DNA of 64,000 bases from Ruminiclostridium cellobioparum subsp. termitidis CT1112 (GCF_000350485.1 NZ_AORV01000026.1:62001-126000), one strand, 5' to 3'. Positions 8,201 through 16,962 are shown, counted from the first letter of the stretch. The notes: generated by a model from the letters alone, not told the origin. Numbers and translations: made by a program.

Positions 8201-8337
8201 CAGTCAGTTGTGAAACCTTGATAAAATAAACGGTTCATCTGCTCGGAGACGCGGTCATAATCATTTCGATAGTTCATAGCTTTTTCAGTAATAGAAACAA
8301 AAATTTGTAATACTTTGTAATACAATTCTATTTGATT
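8200..8337 (-). pseudogene. Possible MarR-type regulator, C-terminal remnant
   Basis: An open stretch of 45 codons without a usable start, ending at a TGA that touches the terminator hairpin. The end of the peptide, DYDRVSEQMNRLFYQGFTTD, resembles the last helices of MarR regulators (a stretch ending in GFT or GFS and then acidic residues). The DNA-binding part is missing upstream and the last helix is cut off. It may be debris left where the terminator was inserted. This is a weak call from pattern memory. Confidence 0.3.
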
Positions 8338-8350
8338 TCACGGGATAATG

Positions 8351-10813
8351 CTAGTACCCATTATTCCCGTATGGGCTTACAGTTATATGAAAAGGATTTT
8401 GGGACTGCAATGAATATTGCTCCGCCCCCTCGGTGGAATACCACGGGTTTTCGAAGTACATGTACCTTTTTAGTATCATATTGTAAGCCATTCCGTTGGT
8501 TGGGTCTGTATTATCTATAGGTTTGTCCACCCATATACCCGATGCCCCATACGCATAAGGATCTCCTGTAAACTGCAGGTCTGTTTTTACCTGAGGGTTA
8601 TTGTTATCCAAATAATATGAAGTATAAGAAAAACCAGGTATGTCGCTGCTTATATTATGAACAGTCACCAGAGATCCCTGATCTCCGCCGGCCATCTCCC
8701 ATTTAATCGGCCCCTGCATCAAAGTATCAGGCTTTCCATCAATAATTACTCCCGATTTATTAAGGTCATTGGTATAGGTCATTCCTGCGGCTGCCGGGCT
8801 GTAATCAAGAAAATCTACAACTCCTGAAATTGGATGCACTCTAAGATATGTATTGATATCCTCCCTGTCTTCATAAAATATATGTTCTCTTTGGGTGATG
8901 AAGCCGCTGTTGGCTCCCATATAAGATCGGATTGCTCTTACCGGCCCTGAGATATTTGCTGTGAAACAGCCTTCGGCGGGGAAACCTGTAGCTGCACCTT
9001 CACAAAAAGTATCCTCGGTTCTTGTGGATACACCCGGCTTGAAGAGTTCCTTATGTCTGTCCAGAATATCAACTCCGCTGGAACTCCCTTTCATAATATG
9101 GATTTCGTCTTTGATCCACCGGTCGGAAAAGTGGCAGGAGTAGTAAGGAGTAGTGACTGCAGAATCCTCCTTATTAGGCCCGTCTCCTGTTTTATAGGTT
9201 GTTTTGTAATCTCCGGACAGCAGCTTGAAATCATATTTCACATATTGCTTTCCTGCACTCTGATCAAGTGTTCCGTCCTGCCTGAACAAGTATACACAAC
9301 CGCAGCCTTTCTTATCCAGTGGATCTGAAATCACTACTCTCACTGCCGGTCCCGTTGTTACACCTGCGGGCTCGGAAAAGTCAGCCGGCATTCCCCCTGC
9401 ATCTTTTGACATGAATACTATTTCATCATCACTGTCGAGGGTTTTGTCCGGGTCTCCCAAAGTAAACGTGTTTCTGTCCGTATAAGTGAGTATTGATACA
9501 TCGTTTCTACCCGCCAGTTCAAAAAGTATCATAATTTTTTCACTGGCATTGTATATCTTTGCTACGCTTACTACAGCCCGTTCATCAACCTGTACGGGAA
9601 TTTGCTTCCATCCTCCGTCATATTTGAAAGCAACCAATTCATCAGGATTAATACCATTTAAGGCGGATATGTCTTGTCCCTTTATTACAATGGGATCACC
9701 TGGCCTGTTGAGCGAATTCTCTTTCACAAATTCCTGTTCGGGCGTTATTTCATTACCCTGTATAACCGGACATGGTGAAGAAGGCTGTGAGAAACCGTTT
9801 TTAACCCGATCTGAAAGATTGGAAGCAGGGGCACCTTTAATTTCTATCCCACCACCCAGCTTTATCAGCTTTTCCTTTCCAAATTTCTTTACCAGTTCCT
9901 TTTCAATATAACCGTTTATTTCTTTGTGCAAGCCTTCATTACCGTCTTTCAAAGTAAATACGTTTTTCTTTACGCTCAACCATATATTGTCTGTTTCGTC
10001 TATAAATAAGTCGGCTTCAAGCTCAATACTGCAGAACCTTTTAAAAAATGCACTCTTTCCAGAAAATAAATTTACATCAAGGGATATAAATGCCTTGCTT
10101 CTTACATCTCCTGTTTCAATATCAAATTTATCGCATTGTACAGTATCAACCAAAACCTTTACAGTCCCACCCGGAAGCGTTATATCCATCACAGTTTTAG
10201 AAGCTTCCTTTTCAAGCAGCCCCTGAATTACGTTTCTCAAATTGTTAATGTCACAGGATACATAACCGTCCGGTGTTTCTCCCTCCTGCCAGAAAAAAAC
10301 ATTTGGTATCACCGTATTCAGATAATCCTTTATTGCATTTTCAACCGACTCGGGACATTTTGCAATCTTAAAGTTTTCCAGCCCGGTCAGTTGAATTCCC
10401 AGCTGTGAATAATCGGCACTGGCCTTTAGTTTTGCAAGTATTTTTCCGGTAAATGTAATTTTCAGCGGTATTCCAAGTATTTTTTCCACATAGTGGGCTG
10501 AAAAGTTAAAACTTATCCCGCCTGTGCCAATGTCAAATTCTATTTCACTTATATCAAACCTGTCCAGCTTCTCATTTATTATGGAATCCTCTATTGCCTT
10601 TTTATTTTTATTTATAAAATCCAGAACATATTTGTTGAATTCCTCTACATTTAATTTTTTCAGTGTTTCGGTCACTCCGGACGCTTCATTTATGAAAACC
10701 TCACTCCGGCTCTCATTCTCTGCCGCAAAGGAATACCCAAGTTGGGTAACTGTTAATACAAGTATTATAATGCCTGCAACTACAGGCCTGAATAATTTAA
10801 ACATTCTTAACAT
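8351..10813 (-). CDS. Secreted two-domain protein of unknown function (820 aa)
   Basis: A signal peptide with hydrophobic core VVAGIIILVLTVTQLGYSFA precedes a domain at about residues 40-330. That domain is related to the 314-residue protein just upstream (compare LFIDETDNIWLSV with LFVDTSDNKLIIKI). A linker near 340 leads to a beta-rich C-terminal region of about 470 residues. This region contains GGWKQIPVQVDERAVVSVAK, a motif I know from other secreted proteins without a settled function, and ends in aromatic-rich sequence. No catalytic motif is recognised. The ATG has GGGGAG upstream. It is second in an operon with the 314-residue gene, probably controlled by the neighbouring two-component system. 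Confidence 0.75.
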   Translation of the reverse strand: MLRMFKLFRPVVAGIIILVLTVTQLGYSFAAENESRSEVFINEASGVTETLKKLNVEEFNKYVLDFINKNKKAIEDSIINEKLDRFDISEIEFDIGTGGISFNFSAHYVEKILGIPLKITFTGKILAKLKASADYSQLGIQLTGLENFKIAKCPESVENAIKDYLNTVIPNVFFWQEGETPDGYVSCDINNLRNVIQGLLEKEASKTVMDITLPGGTVKVLVDTVQCDKFDIETGDVRSKAFISLDVNLFSGKSAFFKRFCSIELEADLFIDETDNIWLSVKKNVFTLKDGNEGLHKEINGYIEKELVKKFGKEKLIKLGGGIEIKGAPASNLSDRVKNGFSQPSSPCPVIQGNEITPEQEFVKENSLNRPGDPIVIKGQDISALNGINPDELVAFKYDGGWKQIPVQVDERAVVSVAKIYNASEKIMILFELAGRNDVSILTYTDRNTFTLGDPDKTLDSDDEIVFMSKDAGGMPADFSEPAGVTTGPAVRVVISDPLDKKGCGCVYLFRQDGTLDQSAGKQYVKYDFKLLSGDYKTTYKTGDGPNKEDSAVTTPYYSCHFSDRWIKDEIHIMKGSSSGVDILDRHKELFKPGVSTRTEDTFCEGAATGFPAEGCFTANISGPVRAIRSYMGANSGFITQREHIFYEDREDINTYLRVHPISGVVDFLDYSPAAAGMTYTNDLNKSGVIIDGKPDTLMQGPIKWEMAGGDQGSLVTVHNISSDIPGFSYTSYYLDNNNPQVKTDLQFTGDPYAYGASGIWVDKPIDNTDPTNGMAYNMILKRYMYFENPWYSTEGAEQYSLQSQNPFHITVSPYGNNGY

Positions 10814-10926
10814 TTATTTCACTCCCCACATTTCATATTTTATACAAAACTGCGCAGAAAACCGGCAAAGCACCCTTTACCAGTTTTCTGCACAGTCTCA
10901 GAGGAATTATCAATGAAAATTTTTAA

Positions 10927-11871
10927 TTAAAGTCTTAACAGTTTAATGTACTCCCCGTCTTTCAGGAGCTGTTCTTTAAGTGCCTTGTTAATATCATCGT
11001 CAAATAGTTCCCCCAGCAAGGCAAGGTTTATTTCGGGGCTGATCTTTATTATCAGTTTATTGTCGGAGGTATCCACAAAAAGGTCAAGGTGGATATTAAA
11101 ATGTGCAAGATCAAAGGATTGTGTTTCACCTGAGGAATTAGTCAATAAAACCTTTATATCCCCGCCTATATCTGAAACTCCCCTGGCAAAGGAAAATTCA
11201 CTGCAATTAAGGTTCTCGATTCTGCCCTCAACAGTTCCCAGGCCATTAGGCAATTCTTTTACCAAAGATGTTTCAATGTTTTCATTTAATAATTTTGTTA
11301 TGTACACAGACATTGAAGCTTCGGTAAATTTCTCATATTGGGCCGGTGCACTGTCCGACGTCCATATCGTTTTATAGTCCTTCCTGTTCAAGGAATTTTT
11401 TATTTCTTTTTCTATTTCACCCGGGAAGTTATTGATATTGAATTCGGTCACCGTAAAGTCCCCCACCCCGAAGGCAGAAGCATCGGAGGCCACAAACAGG
11501 TTGGCTTTGACTCCAAATGTTCCGTGAGTTGTTATTTTGATTATACCTTTCTTATATTTAAAGTGAGCATAGAATTTTAATGCTACAGTTCCTGTCTGGG
11601 TGTCCAGTGAAACATCATCAACCCTGAAACCGTCAATGTATTTGCATTTGTCATGGAATTCGTTTAATAGCTGACCTTCCATGCTTTTTAACTTATTAAG
11701 CAGGAAAGAATTGAGCATTGCGCTGTTCATGCTTTTTACAGTATCGGTATTAATGGATTTCATAAACTGAATGTCATTGGATGGAGCGGCATATGCAGTG
11801 AAACCGAAGGAAAAAGTAAGGCATACCAATAAAATACAGCATATCAGACGATTAATCTTTAATAAACGCAT
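10927..11871 (-). CDS. Secreted protein of unknown function, paralogue of the neighbouring N-domain
   Basis: 314 residues with a clear signal peptide (CCILLVCLTFSFGFTAYAAP) and no further membrane segments, so probably released or wall-associated. The body alternates amphipathic helix and strand and is similar in length and pattern to residues 40-330 of the 820-residue protein downstream. This suggests duplication of one ancestral domain. The function is unknown; a lipid- or polymer-binding shell is only a guess. The ATG has AAGGGATG upstream. A promoter with two 12-bp direct repeats lies in front. Confidence 0.75.
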   Translation of the reverse strand: MRLLKINRLICCILLVCLTFSFGFTAYAAPSNDIQFMKSINTDTVKSMNSAMLNSFLLNKLKSMEGQLLNEFHDKCKYIDGFRVDDVSLDTQTGTVALKFYAHFKYKKGIIKITTHGTFGVKANLFVASDASAFGVGDFTVTEFNINNFPGEIEKEIKNSLNRKDYKTIWTSDSAPAQYEKFTEASMSVYITKLLNENIETSLVKELPNGLGTVEGRIENLNCSEFSFARGVSDIGGDIKVLLTNSSGETQSFDLAHFNIHLDLFVDTSDNKLIIKISPEINLALLGELFDDDINKALKEQLLKDGEYIKLLRL

Positions 11872-11921
11872 AAAAGTATCATCCCTTCATATTAATTTTA
11901 TTAGCGGCCGGCCACAAACAG

Positions 11922-11998
11922 ATAATAACAAATTTGCAATATATGGTAAAGGTGATAATAGTATCGACTTTTTTCACCCTGCCGGTGACTTTTTTCAC
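11922..11998 (-). promoter_or_regulatory. Promoter with tandem response-regulator-like sites
   Basis: Minus strand: TTTACC (-35, 11945-11950), 17-base spacer, TATTAT (-10, 11922-11927). Upstream lie two perfect copies of GTGAAAAAAGTC (11987-11998 and 11966-11977) spaced exactly 21 bp, two helical turns. The proximal copy ends about 15 bases before the -35. The layout fits activation by the NarL-type response regulator encoded next door. Confidence 0.65.
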
Positions 11999-12019
11999 TA
12001 TAAATAAAGGAGGCAAATG

Positions 12020-12685
12020 CTAATCCCTTACCTGTATAATATTGTTTACAACTGCGAATATGGCCAGTTGTGTGCGGTCCTTGCACCTGAGCTTGTCAAG
12101 GATTCTTGTTATTACGTTCTTTACCCTTCCTTCAGTAATAAACAGGCTGGCAGCAATTTCTCTGTTACTTTTTCCCAATACTATCAGGCTGATAACACTC
12201 TTCTCCCTTTCAGTAAGGTTGAACTTTTCACCGGCTGTCACCCCTTTCGAGCTTGACCCGGCGTCACATCCTTCCCCGGAATCCATTATTGTTCTGACAA
12301 CATTTGGATGCACTACTCTTAAACCTTTGACCGTACTTTTTATTAATTGCCGTAGTTCTGTAATTTTTATGTCCTTATAGACAAATCCATCTGCTCCGTT
12401 ATACAGGGCTTGAGATATTTTCTCCCTGTCACTGAAAGTCGTTAAAATAACAACTTTAACGCTTTTATATGTATCCTTGACCAGTCTTGTACACTCGATC
12501 CCATCACATACGGGCATGATCATGTCCATCAATACAATATCAGGAGACAATTTGCCGCATAATTCATACGCCTCCTTTCCATTACCCGCACAGCCTACAA
12601 CCTTAATTTCATCATCCTGTTCAATAAGTTGCTTCAAACCCTCGCGAATTACTTCCTGGTCATCGGCAATAATAACTCTGCACAT
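12020..12685 (-). CDS. Response regulator, NarL/LuxR family
   Basis: Cytoplasmic transcription factor of 221 residues. The receiver domain (about 1-120) has the acidic pocket ADD near residue 8 and the phospho-acceptor Asp54 in DIVLMDMIMP. The C-terminal LuxR-type helix-turn-helix (about 150-215) reads LTEREKSVISLIVLGKSNRE. It begins directly after the histidine kinase stop codon with AAGGGGGCAG as ribosome site, so the two are one operon. The likely target is the promoter with 21-bp-spaced repeats just downstream, in front of the two secreted-protein genes. Confidence 0.92.
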   Translation of the reverse strand: MCRVIIADDQEVIREGLKQLIEQDDEIKVVGCAGNGKEAYELCGKLSPDIVLMDMIMPVCDGIECTRLVKDTYKSVKVVILTTFSDREKISQALYNGADGFVYKDIKITELRQLIKSTVKGLRVVHPNVVRTIMDSGEGCDAGSSSKGVTAGEKFNLTEREKSVISLIVLGKSNREIAASLFITEGRVKNVITRILDKLRCKDRTQLAIFAVVNNIIQVRD

Positions 12686-14473
12686 TTATTCTGCCCCCTT
12701 CAAAGGTATTTTTACAATAATATTAAAACCCTTTTCTCCATCAGACCCATACCTGATAACTCCATTAATATCCATAACTCTCTGCTCCATTCCATTCAGC
12801 CCGAAACCCTTTTTTATTTTCCTGCACCCTATTCCGTCATCAAAAATATAAAGCTCTATATGTTTTTCATATGCTTTCAGAATAATAGTAACGTTTTCTG
12901 CTTTTCCATGGCGCAGAGAATTGGTCAATGCCTCCTGGCACACCCTGAAAACAACATAGGAATAAACCTGTGTGATATTATTGACATCCCCGATTAATGA
13001 AAGGTTTATTTTAATCCCCGAAGGCAGAAAATCCGAAATCAGGCTTCCTAAAGCAGTCTTAAGATTATCCGCCGCAAGTTTCTCCGGAACCAGACCTTCA
13101 ATTGAGCGCCTGATATCTCTCATTCCTTCTCTTGCATCTTTCACAGCTTCATTCAATTTCTCATAGGTTGCTTCGGGATTTTTATCGTATATAACGCAGC
13201 ATACTTCAAGAAGAGTAATTAGTTTGGCCATTGTATGCCCTATTGTATCATGTGAGTCCCTTGCAATCCGGTTGCGCTCCCTGGCGACAGCAAGCTCTTC
13301 CACCGTGCTGGCATATTCATTTAACTGTTCGTTTAGAGCTGTCAGTTCTTCATTTGCTGCAGTAAGCTCTTCATTCATTGCCGTAATTTCCTGGTTTTTG
13401 TCACTGATTTTATGCAGAAGCTTTTTATGCTGGGATATGTCACTGAAGGAAACAACTCTCCCCAATGCTTCCTTTGTACTGTTAAACAAAGGCTGCACTT
13501 TTACTGTGAAATGTTTTTCCCCATGCTCCAGCATTGCCATTTCTCCTTGGATTTCATAGGCCGCAGGTGCCTGTATGGCACTTATTATCTTTTCACCTGC
13601 AGGTGAGATTTTAAACATATTCCTTAACCTGCGGCAAAAAATGTCTGCCTCAAAGTGTTTTTTCCTCGAGGCCTCCAGTTCGAAAGTTCTGACAAATGAA
13701 TCATTGTAGTAGGTAATTTTCCCAAACATATCGATAAAAAACACGGCATCTTCCAGACTGTCGACAATTTTTTTGAAAGCTGCAGCAATATTTAAAAACC
13801 TGTATTTTAAAGTCAATACACTGAAAATTACTGATGAAATGGCTATATTTAAAAATGCGGCAACGTTTCCTATGTGGATCAGGCCCAGTCTATTCCTGAA
13901 AATCAGGCAGAAAATATTGAACCAGATACCTGTACCAATTAGAAGGCTGATAAAAAGAACCAGAGTTATTGATTTCCTCCTGGAGTCAAAAAGATTTACA
14001 ATACAGTACTTCAGCAACAAAACGGCAGTCACCACCAGATATATGTATGGAAAGGAATTATAAGCCCCATGGATTATAAATTTTAATATACGCACTTCAG
14101 AAGCCGACCTTAAATTAATTTCTGCGAATACTTTCATAAGGAATATAATAAAAGGTGGAACTGCCAAAATCACGGTTTTTCCGGTTTTTACCCTGCGGTT
14201 TATAAATATGAGGCAAAAAACCAATAAACCATAAGTAGTAAAACACATGAGAAAATATTTAACTGTTCTATAAAAAATATTTTTAATTATTATTTCCATA
14301 TACTGCAGAAGCTGTGTAGCGCACAATAATGCAAACATCGACTGGAAGATTACAAAACTTGTCAATAATAGTGTCCTTTTCCCTCTTAATGAGGAAAATA
14401 TTATAATGGCCAGTGAAAGAATTAACGATATAACCAAAACTATTTTCATCAGAATATCAAAAAAATCATACAA
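12686..14473 (-). CDS. Membrane sensor histidine kinase with 7TM-type input and PAS domain
   Basis: 595 residues. The first 220 hold seven hydrophobic segments of the 7TM histidine-kinase input type. A PAS-like domain follows (about 230-345, FFIDMFGKITYYND), then a coiled coil (NEELTAANEELTALNEQL). The HisKA_3 dimerisation region has the phospho-acceptor His in ARDSHDTIGHTM, and the ATPase domain carries EALTNSLRHGKA and DDGIGCRKIKKGFGLNG. The start is a TTG at 14471-14473 with AGGAGG eight bases upstream. It should phosphorylate the adjacent LuxR-type regulator. The ligand is unknown. Confidence 0.9.
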   Translation of the reverse strand: MYDFFDILMKIVLVISLILSLAIIIFSSLRGKRTLLLTSFVIFQSMFALLCATQLLQYMEIIIKNIFYRTVKYFLMCFTTYGLLVFCLIFINRRVKTGKTVILAVPPFIIFLMKVFAEINLRSASEVRILKFIIHGAYNSFPYIYLVVTAVLLLKYCIVNLFDSRRKSITLVLFISLLIGTGIWFNIFCLIFRNRLGLIHIGNVAAFLNIAISSVIFSVLTLKYRFLNIAAAFKKIVDSLEDAVFFIDMFGKITYYNDSFVRTFELEASRKKHFEADIFCRRLRNMFKISPAGEKIISAIQAPAAYEIQGEMAMLEHGEKHFTVKVQPLFNSTKEALGRVVSFSDISQHKKLLHKISDKNQEITAMNEELTAANEELTALNEQLNEYASTVEELAVARERNRIARDSHDTIGHTMAKLITLLEVCCVIYDKNPEATYEKLNEAVKDAREGMRDIRRSIEGLVPEKLAADNLKTALGSLISDFLPSGIKINLSLIGDVNNITQVYSYVVFRVCQEALTNSLRHGKAENVTIILKAYEKHIELYIFDDGIGCRKIKKGFGLNGMEQRVMDINGVIRYGSDGEKGFNIIVKIPLKGAE

Positions 14474-14523
14474 ATTTGTATCCTCCTGTAGATATGCTAT
14501 TCTTATCGAAAAATGTTTATTAA

Positions 14524-14552
14524 ATTATACCATAAAATATGCCTTCTTGGAA
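14524..14552 (-). promoter_or_regulatory. Extended -10 promoter of the two-component operon
   Basis: Minus strand TGG-TATAAT (TATAAT at 14524-14529), an extended -10 element. The hexamer at -35 spacing is poor (TTCCAA), which fits an extended -10 promoter. Confidence 0.45.
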
Positions 14553-14589
14553 ATTTATTTATATTTTTACTTTATTTTACATTAATAAA

Positions 14590-14627
14590 CAAAAGAGGTT
14601 TTCCAAATAGAAGGAAAACCCCTTTTG
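14590..14627. terminator. Intrinsic terminator, likely bidirectional
   Basis: Fifteen-base arms CAAAAGAGGTTTTCC (14590-14604) and GGAAAACCCCTTTTG (14613-14627) with one mismatch. It lies just after the stop codon of the oxidoreductase remnant on the minus strand. Confidence 0.75.
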
Positions 14628-14634
14628 CTTTTAT

Positions 14635-14802
14635 TTAATCGAACAGCTTCACGCCCAGTAAAGTTAATTCCTCCTGAATGAGTTTGTAATTAAGTCTTCT
14701 GGGTGTTACGCCTGTTTCAGCTGCAAGTGCTGCACCTGTTCCTACCGCCTGGCCCATTGCCATGCATATATTCATAACCCTGCCATCAACCGCCTTTTCA
14801 TA
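14635..14802 (-). pseudogene. FAD-dependent oxidoreductase, C-terminal remnant
   Basis: Fifty-five codons in an open frame ending with TAA at 14635-14637, not preceded by a start. The peptide contains RVMNICMAMGQAVGTGAALA and ends in TLLGVKLFD. This is the closing FAD-contact helix of the large FAD-dependent oxidoreductase family (PF12831-like: GQAxGTxAALA, then a C-terminal helix ending near LGxxL). Everything before it is gone; the join falls at the last codons of the DUF6273 gene. This looks like a deletion or insertion junction. The terminator after it was probably that of the original oxidoreductase gene. Confidence 0.7.
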
Positions 14803-15478
14803 CTGCAAGATTAATTTTCAACGCGGGGCGGACACCGTCACGGGCTGCACTGACATTGGCATAGCTGCGTATACTGCAGCCCGTACCGACAAAAAACGCA
14901 CGGGTCGGCTTGTTTCCCTGTGTTCTCAGCCACCACCAGGAGCAGCCGGTTTCCTGTCCGTTTCTGATAATATAGTTATCTTTGTTGGTTTTATCATATA
15001 CATATAAGCTGCAGCCATCAGGTTTTTTCATTTTGGCAAAATCCGTCCCGCCTGCACGCAGCAGAGTCTTGCCGTGTTTGTCGGATACTTCCTTTATCTC
15101 ATTAACGCTCAGCAGAAAAACCCTGTCCTCGGTATCCGGACTGTCTTCTCCGTTGCCGGTGCAATGAGCCGTCTTTATAAATTCCTTTTCTGCTGCAGTA
15201 AATGCAGTGTTATAGAATTCATCGTTCAGCCATTTGCGCAAATCACAGTCACGCCAGTTAATAGCCACGCAATCATACCATGTAATATCCGCCGACTTGC
15301 CGTGATACCTTTTGCAGTCCAAAATATGCTCGCTCAGAATGAACAGCTCACTCCCGGACTTCTGCAGCACCCGCCACTCCACCGGTGCTGCAGAAGTTCC
15401 AGCCGAGGTCTGCGGATAAGTGCCAAAGGTAATGATTTCTCCTTCTTTTGCATTACGGTAACAATCAACTATCTGCAA
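14798..15478 (-). CDS. DUF6273-domain protein
   Basis: About 226 residues with no signal peptide or membrane segment. It shows the DUF6273 pattern: ITFGTYPQ near the N-terminus, PVEWRVLQKSG, a central NWRDCDLRKWLNDEFYNTAF and the closing SWWWLRT ... GVRPALKINL. The biochemical role of the domain is not known. I place the start at a TTG (15476-15478) with AAGGAGG eight bases upstream. An ATG six codons earlier (15496) would put that ribosome site inside the gene and has none of its own. Its stop overlaps the oxidoreductase remnant, so its 3' neighbour was replaced by rearrangement. Confidence 0.75.
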   Translation of the reverse strand: MQIVDCYRNAKEGEIITFGTYPQTSAGTSAAPVEWRVLQKSGSELFILSEHILDCKRYHGKSADITWYDCVAINWRDCDLRKWLNDEFYNTAFTAAEKEFIKTAHCTGNGEDSPDTEDRVFLLSVNEIKEVSDKHGKTLLRAGGTDFAKMKKPDGCSLYVYDKTNKDNYIIRNGQETGCSWWWLRTQGNKPTRAFFVGTGCSIRSYANVSAARDGVRPALKINLAV

Positions 15479-15576
15479 ATTGCTGTCCTCCTTCATAATT
15501 TATAAATTATTTATGCCTGACAATCTGATTTGACTCGTTGTGCCAATTGAAATTTTGTTTTAATTTACAGATAAAT

Positions 15577-16092
15577 TTAATTAAAATCAATTGGTACGCG
15601 AGGACAACATACACTCTTCATTAATTCAATCTGAATTTTTCTCTCTTTTCTTACTTCCTCCAAATTTTTAGGATACATTAAATTAATTAAGGTTATTGCA
15701 TAGTCTGATGCTATTAATGCATGTCTCTTCACATGAGGAGTGGCAGCAACCTGTCCCATAACTCTTAAAACCTTTACTTTTATGGGGTCCTTTTCCTCCC
15801 GTGCTAATCTGTGCAACTTAAAGGCCACATTCCTGGCCTCCTGGAACCTGGCCTTTCCCTCCTGCCATTTCCTGCTGATATCAAAACATTCATTTATTTC
15901 ATCACAGGGCTGCATATTGGTCAAATCTAAAATATGCTGCGCCAACAGCAGACTATAACATGAAATAGCCTTATGACTATGGCTTTTACTGTCAAATGCG
16001 GCAATAAGCTCGTCTTTTAACTCAGGAATATCATCAATTTTTCTTATTATTCCCACATCTCCCATATAACTGTCCTTCTTTCCGCCTCTCAT
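15577..16092 (-). CDS. Imm5-like putative immunity protein
   Basis: 171 residues, cytoplasmic and helical. Motifs LLLAQHILDLTN, the acidic/cysteine PCDEINEC, then RVMGQVAATPHVKRHALIASDYAI match the putative immunity protein family related to Imm5. That family is often found beside toxins but also as isolated genes. No toxin gene is seen nearby. It follows a MerR-type regulator by 12 bases with GAGGTG as ribosome site, so the two are an operon. This arrangement suggests a regulated stress or antibiotic-response function as an alternative to contact-dependent immunity. Confidence 0.6.
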   Translation of the reverse strand: MRGGKKDSYMGDVGIIRKIDDIPELKDELIAAFDSKSHSHKAISCYSLLLAQHILDLTNMQPCDEINECFDISRKWQEGKARFQEARNVAFKLHRLAREEKDPIKVKVLRVMGQVAATPHVKRHALIASDYAITLINLMYPKNLEEVRKERKIQIELMKSVCCPRVPIDFN

Positions 16093-16104
16093 GCTTACAC
16101 CTCT

Positions 16105-16836
16105 TTAAATCTCCATTTTTTTATTTATCAACCCACCTATATAATCAATCAATTCCTTTACATCACACTCAGCCTCAGACAGGGAAGACAACAGCTCCTC
16201 CGAATCTTCCGTTTCTCCGGATAAGAACCTGTTATTTCCCTCACTTCCGGGTTTCAGTTTTTCAAGCATTCTGCATATGCACTGTGTGCTGTAGTTTTCC
16301 TGCCTCAACACCTTAATGACTCCAAGCAGCTTTATTTCATTCTCTCCATAAACGCGATAACCATTTTTACTTCTCGGCACATCAAGAAGCCCGTTTCTCT
16401 CCCAGTATATAATGACATTTATTGAAACCCCCAGCAGTTTTGCGGCTTCAGTTCTATTTAGTAAAATATCTTTTTCTTCCTGCAAATCATTTTTCAAAAT
16501 TTTCCGTATTATTTTCATTACCCTGAGTTCATTATTCTTTTCATTTTGTATATGTGCCAAATACTCTCTGCTCAGCTCCAAAGCCTTTTTTAAATTCCCC
16601 CGGGCAGCACTTCTTATAATATTTTGGACTTCAAACTTCATATAGCATTTGATCAGTTGGCTTCTCAATGCCAGTCTTACCAGCTTAATCTGCTCCAGAT
16701 GGGTTTCGTTATAAACCCTGTAGCCATTTTTCCTTCTTTCAACAGGAGCCAGGTAGCCCCATTTCTCGTACAGCATTACAGTGTTTGGATGTATCCCCAT
16801 TATACCGGCAATTTCAGAAGTACTATAGGTTCTCAT
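16105..16836 (-). CDS. MerR-family regulator with two helix-turn-helix domains
   Basis: 243 residues. A first MerR DNA-binding domain spans about 1-70 (TSEIAGIMGIHPNTVMLYEKW, then KNGYRVYNETHLEQIKLVRL). A second, full copy spans about 125-200 (NRTEAAKLLGVSINVIIYWE, then KNGYRVYGENEIKLLGVIKV). An acidic tail may hold the effector or dimer contacts. Normal MerR proteins have one such domain per chain, so this chain could bind like a built-in dimer. It heads the operon with the Imm5-like gene. An inverted repeat over the -35 region of its promoter may be its own operator. Confidence 0.8.
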   Translation of the reverse strand: MRTYSTSEIAGIMGIHPNTVMLYEKWGYLAPVERRKNGYRVYNETHLEQIKLVRLALRSQLIKCYMKFEVQNIIRSAARGNLKKALELSREYLAHIQNEKNNELRVMKIIRKILKNDLQEEKDILLNRTEAAKLLGVSINVIIYWERNGLLDVPRSKNGYRVYGENEIKLLGVIKVLRQENYSTQCICRMLEKLKPGSEGNNRFLSGETEDSEELLSSLSEAECDVKELIDYIGGLINKKMEI

Positions 16837-16874
16837 TGTACACCGCCTCTTTGGTTACCTTGATTTCATATCTC

Positions 16875-16917
16875 ATTATAGCATGCGGCAATAACCCTGG
16901 TACGACAGTGGAGGGTT
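16875..16917 (-). promoter_or_regulatory. Promoter and inverted repeat of the tandem MerR gene
   Basis: TATAAT on the minus strand (16875-16880). AACCCT (16893-16898) and AGGGTT (16912-16917) form a spaced inverted repeat across the -35 position, the usual place for a MerR-type operator. No good -35 hexamer is present. Confidence 0.45.
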
Positions 16918-16929
16918 TTAAAAATAAAA

Positions 16930-16962
16930 TGCCTTTACAGAGATTACATCTCCATAAAGGCA
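16930..16962 (-). terminator. Terminator of metE
   Basis: Hairpin TGCCTTTA...TAAAGGCA with an inner GGAGAT/ATCTC pairing, followed on the minus strand by TTTTATTTTT. It lies 16 bases past the metE stop codon. Confidence 0.8.

Noticed and set aside
15577-16092. Part of a toxin-immunity or contact-dependent inhibition locus
   Set aside because: No toxin, secretion or polymorphic-toxin gene lies within reach; the partner is a MerR-type regulator.
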